From assembly GCF_007004645.1 (NCBI RefSeq), contig NZ_ML660026.1, positions 54,792 to 118,791 of the forward strand: a stretch of DNA of 64,000 nt, written 5' to 3'. Positions within the stretch are counted from its first letter, which is position 1. Every line of letters begins with the position of its first letter. Position numbers and translations under genes: made by a program. This document shows, piece after piece, positions 62,438 to 64,000 of the stretch. The notes under the pieces were generated by a model. That model saw only the letters and a list, made by a program, of their open reading frames with translations, did no database searches and was not told where the DNA came from. Source of the DNA: Aliiroseovarius halocynthiae (lineage in GTDB: Bacteria; Pseudomonadota; Alphaproteobacteria; Rhodobacterales; Rhodobacteraceae).

Positions 62438-63931
62438 ATGAACGAGATCAGCAACATTCAGCAGGGCGGAACGCCGAATGACGGCGAGGTGCGCGACAGC
62501 TTGCCCCACCACATCGAAGCTGAACAGCAGCTTCTGGGGGCGATCCTGACGAATAATGATGTGTTTGACCGCGTCGCCTCGATCATCAATGCGGGCCATT
62601 TTTATGAACCCGTCCACGCCCGGATTTGGGACATTGCCGCAAGCCGAATTTCCAAAAACGCACTGGCAAGCCCGGTCACGCTGAAGGCGTTCATGGAAGA
62701 TGACGAGGGCCTTAAGGAACTCGGAGGTCCAGCCTATCTGGCACGCCTTGCAGGCGCGGCGATTTCCAGCTTCGCGGCCCGCGACTATGCGCAGATGATC
62801 TATGACCTCGCCATCCGGCGCGAGCTGATCCAGCTGGGTCAGGACATCGCGGCAAAGGCTCAGAAGGTCGATATTTCGTCCGAACCGAAAGAGCAGATCG
62901 TCGAGGCCGAACAGGCGCTCTACAAACTGGGCGAAGCGGGCCAGACCGAAAGCGGGTTCCAAAGTTTTCTGAAAGCGGTCACCGAAGCCGTTCAAGTCGC
63001 AAACGCCGCCTATCAGCGCGAGGGCGGCATGGCGGGGATCTCGACCGGCCTGTCCGATATGGACGCAAAACTGGGCGGGCTTCACCCATCTGACCTTTTG
63101 ATCCTTGCTGGTCGTCCCTCGATGGGGAAGACCTCGCTTGCGACCAACATCGCGTTCAACGTGGCGAAGGCCTATAAAAAGGGGATCAGACCGGACGGGA
63201 CCGAAGGTGCGATTTCCGGAGGCGTGGTTGGTTTCTTCTCGCTCGAGATGTCGGCCGAGCAGCTTGCGGGTCGTATTTTGGCGGAAGCGTCCGAGATCTC
63301 GTCCCACAAAATCCGTCAGGGTGACATGGATGAAGGCGAATTTCGCCGGTTCGTTCAGGCCGCTAAAGACCTGGAAAGCTGCCCTCTGTTCATCGACGAC
63401 ACTCCTGCCCTTCCCATCAGTCAGCTGGCCGCCCGCGCGCGCCGTCTGAAACGGACCCACGGGCTGGACGTTCTGATCATCGACTACCTGCAGCTGTGCC
63501 GCGGCATGGCCGAGAACCGCGTGAACGAGATCGCCGAGATCTCGATGGGTATGAAAGCGATTGCGAAAGAGCTGAACATCCCGGTGATCGCGCTGTCCCA
63601 GCTTTCGCGTCAGGTGGAAAGCCGCGACGATAAGCGTCCGCAGCTGTCGGATCTGCGTGAATCGGGATCGATCGAGCAAGATGCCGACGTGGTTATGTTC
63701 GTGTTCCGCGAGGAGTATTATAAAGAGCGCGAAAAGCCCGGCGATCACGAGCTGGACCGTATGGCCGCATGGCAGGATGAGATGTCCAACCTTCATGGCA
63801 AGGCCGAGGTCATTATTGGCAAGCAGCGCCACGGTCCGATCGGCACCGTGGAGCTGTCGTTCGAGGCCCAATTCACCCGTTTTGGCAACCTGGTCAAAGC
63901 TTGGCAACAAGGACAGAATGACGGGGTCTAA
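62438..63931 (+). CDS. dnaB: Replicative DNA helicase
   Basis: From ATG 62438 (AGGGACAGGTAGCG upstream) 497 residues. The N-terminal domain starts LPHHIEAEQQLLGAILTNND; the RecA-like domain has Walker A LAGRPSMGKTSLA near residue 225, a B motif LDVLIIDYLQL near 345, and the arginine-finger and DNA-loop region GSIEQDADVVMFVFREEYY. It loads at the origin with DnaA/DnaC-type factors. An upstream in-frame stretch overlaps the DnaA boxes and is rejected. Confidence 0.96.
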   Translation: MNEISNIQQGGTPNDGEVRDSLPHHIEAEQQLLGAILTNNDVFDRVASIINAGHFYEPVHARIWDIAASRISKNALASPVTLKAFMEDDEGLKELGGPAYLARLAGAAISSFAARDYAQMIYDLAIRRELIQLGQDIAAKAQKVDISSEPKEQIVEAEQALYKLGEAGQTESGFQSFLKAVTEAVQVANAAYQREGGMAGISTGLSDMDAKLGGLHPSDLLILAGRPSMGKTSLATNIAFNVAKAYKKGIRPDGTEGAISGGVVGFFSLEMSAEQLAGRILAEASEISSHKIRQGDMDEGEFRRFVQAAKDLESCPLFIDDTPALPISQLAARARRLKRTHGLDVLIIDYLQLCRGMAENRVNEIAEISMGMKAIAKELNIPVIALSQLSRQVESRDDKRPQLSDLRESGSIEQDADVVMFVFREEYYKEREKPGDHELDRMAAWQDEMSNLHGKAEVIIGKQRHGPIGTVELSFEAQFTRFGNLVKAWQQGQNDGV

Positions 63932-63965
63932 TGACTATCGGGTGAACAGGATTGATTAACCAATT

Positions 63966-64000
63966 CTGGCAGATCGGATTTGCCCGTCGCCAGTTTTTTG
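63966..64000 (+). terminator. Probable terminator after dnaB
   Basis: CTGGC (63966-63970) pairs with GCCAG (63989-63993) and is followed by TTTTTT; the inner part is imperfect. The window ends here. Confidence 0.55.

Noticed and set aside
62354..63910. Open frame of 518 codons on the minus strand opposite dnaB
   Set aside because: Antisense shadow of a certain core gene; composition is biased and no motif is present.
1..64000. tRNA, rRNA, CRISPR arrays, insertion sequences or prophage
   Set aside because: None seen: no cloverleaf-like intergenic sequence, no regular spaced repeats, no transposase or integrase gene.

Overview
The window is a piece of chromosome from an alphaproteobacterium of the order Rhodobacterales, most likely the marine Roseobacter group. 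The evidence is: a split F0 ATP synthase operon with separate b and b' subunits; a short-form prolyl-tRNA synthetase; HdaA next to an AI-2E-type permease and ppk/ppx; a PccR-type propionyl-CoA regulator with TTTGCAAA sites; a choline-O-sulfate/choline cluster (betI-betC-betA facing choXWV); DUF2937, DUF6497 and DUF465 proteins; and high GC with compact ATGA-coupled operons. I see no phage, insertion sequence, CRISPR array, rRNA or tRNA. It reads as core chromosome plus small accessory patches.

Layout. 1-12.2 kb: DUF465 fragment, purE-purK, a beta-barrel outer-membrane protein, proS, a frameshifted membrane protein, a small lipoprotein, an AI-2E-family permease coupled to hdaA, then ppk1-ppx. 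12.2-15.4 kb (minus strand): small exported protein, EEP-family phosphodiesterase, TerB/J-domain protein, VOC protein coupled to a GNAT acetyltransferase. 15.5-28.6 kb: propionyl-CoA to succinyl-CoA region. It holds pccB, two small proteins, a candidate small RNA, a tiny lipoprotein, pccA, a GT-C-like membrane protein, a lipoprotein and methylmalonyl-CoA mutase on the minus strand, and an MFS exporter, pccR and an alpha/beta hydrolase on the plus strand. 28.7-35.8 kb: choline sulfate and choline uptake and oxidation. 35.8-38.8 kb: lipoprotein, hydroxypyruvate isomerase family protein, VOC protein, WYL regulator. 38.8-45.4 kb: polA, zinc-finger and HIT proteins, a branching glycosyltransferase facing a sulfotransferase, OsmC. 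45.6-50.4 kb: PfkB/adenosine kinase coupled to nth, an AraC/O6-methylguanine methyltransferase fusion, OmpA-like lipoprotein, FadR-type regulator, frameshifted NUDIX gene. 50.6-53.3 kb: atpI-atpB-atpE-atpF'-atpF (minus). 53.5-60 kb: ArsR and LysR regulators, azoreductase, a TolA-like Ala/Glu-rich membrane protein, infC, TRIC channel, XdhC, and a YeeE/YedE pair. 60-64 kb: pyrC-pyrE-dnaB.

How parts work together. PccB, PccA and the mutase turn propionyl-CoA into succinyl-CoA, and TTTGCAAA motifs before pccB and pccR point to control by PccR. BetC releases choline from choline-O-sulfate, ChoXWV imports choline, BetA oxidises it, and an ATTGAC-TC-GTCAAT inverted repeat between betI and choX is the likely BetI operator; betB is absent. 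The YeeE/YedE pair carries an ATTC-N8-GAAT site like those bound by persulfide-sensing SqrR/BigR repressors. The dnaB leader has two DnaA-box-like sequences, and infC appears to start at AUA.

Most promising for follow-up: the structured intergenic RNA candidate at 22291-22410, the AUA start of infC, the membrane/lipoprotein pair translationally coupled inside the pccA-mutase operon, the TolA-like protein, the DnaA boxes before dnaB, and two genes that each look one G short in a G tract. I did not find an obviously new multi-gene defence or mobile system.
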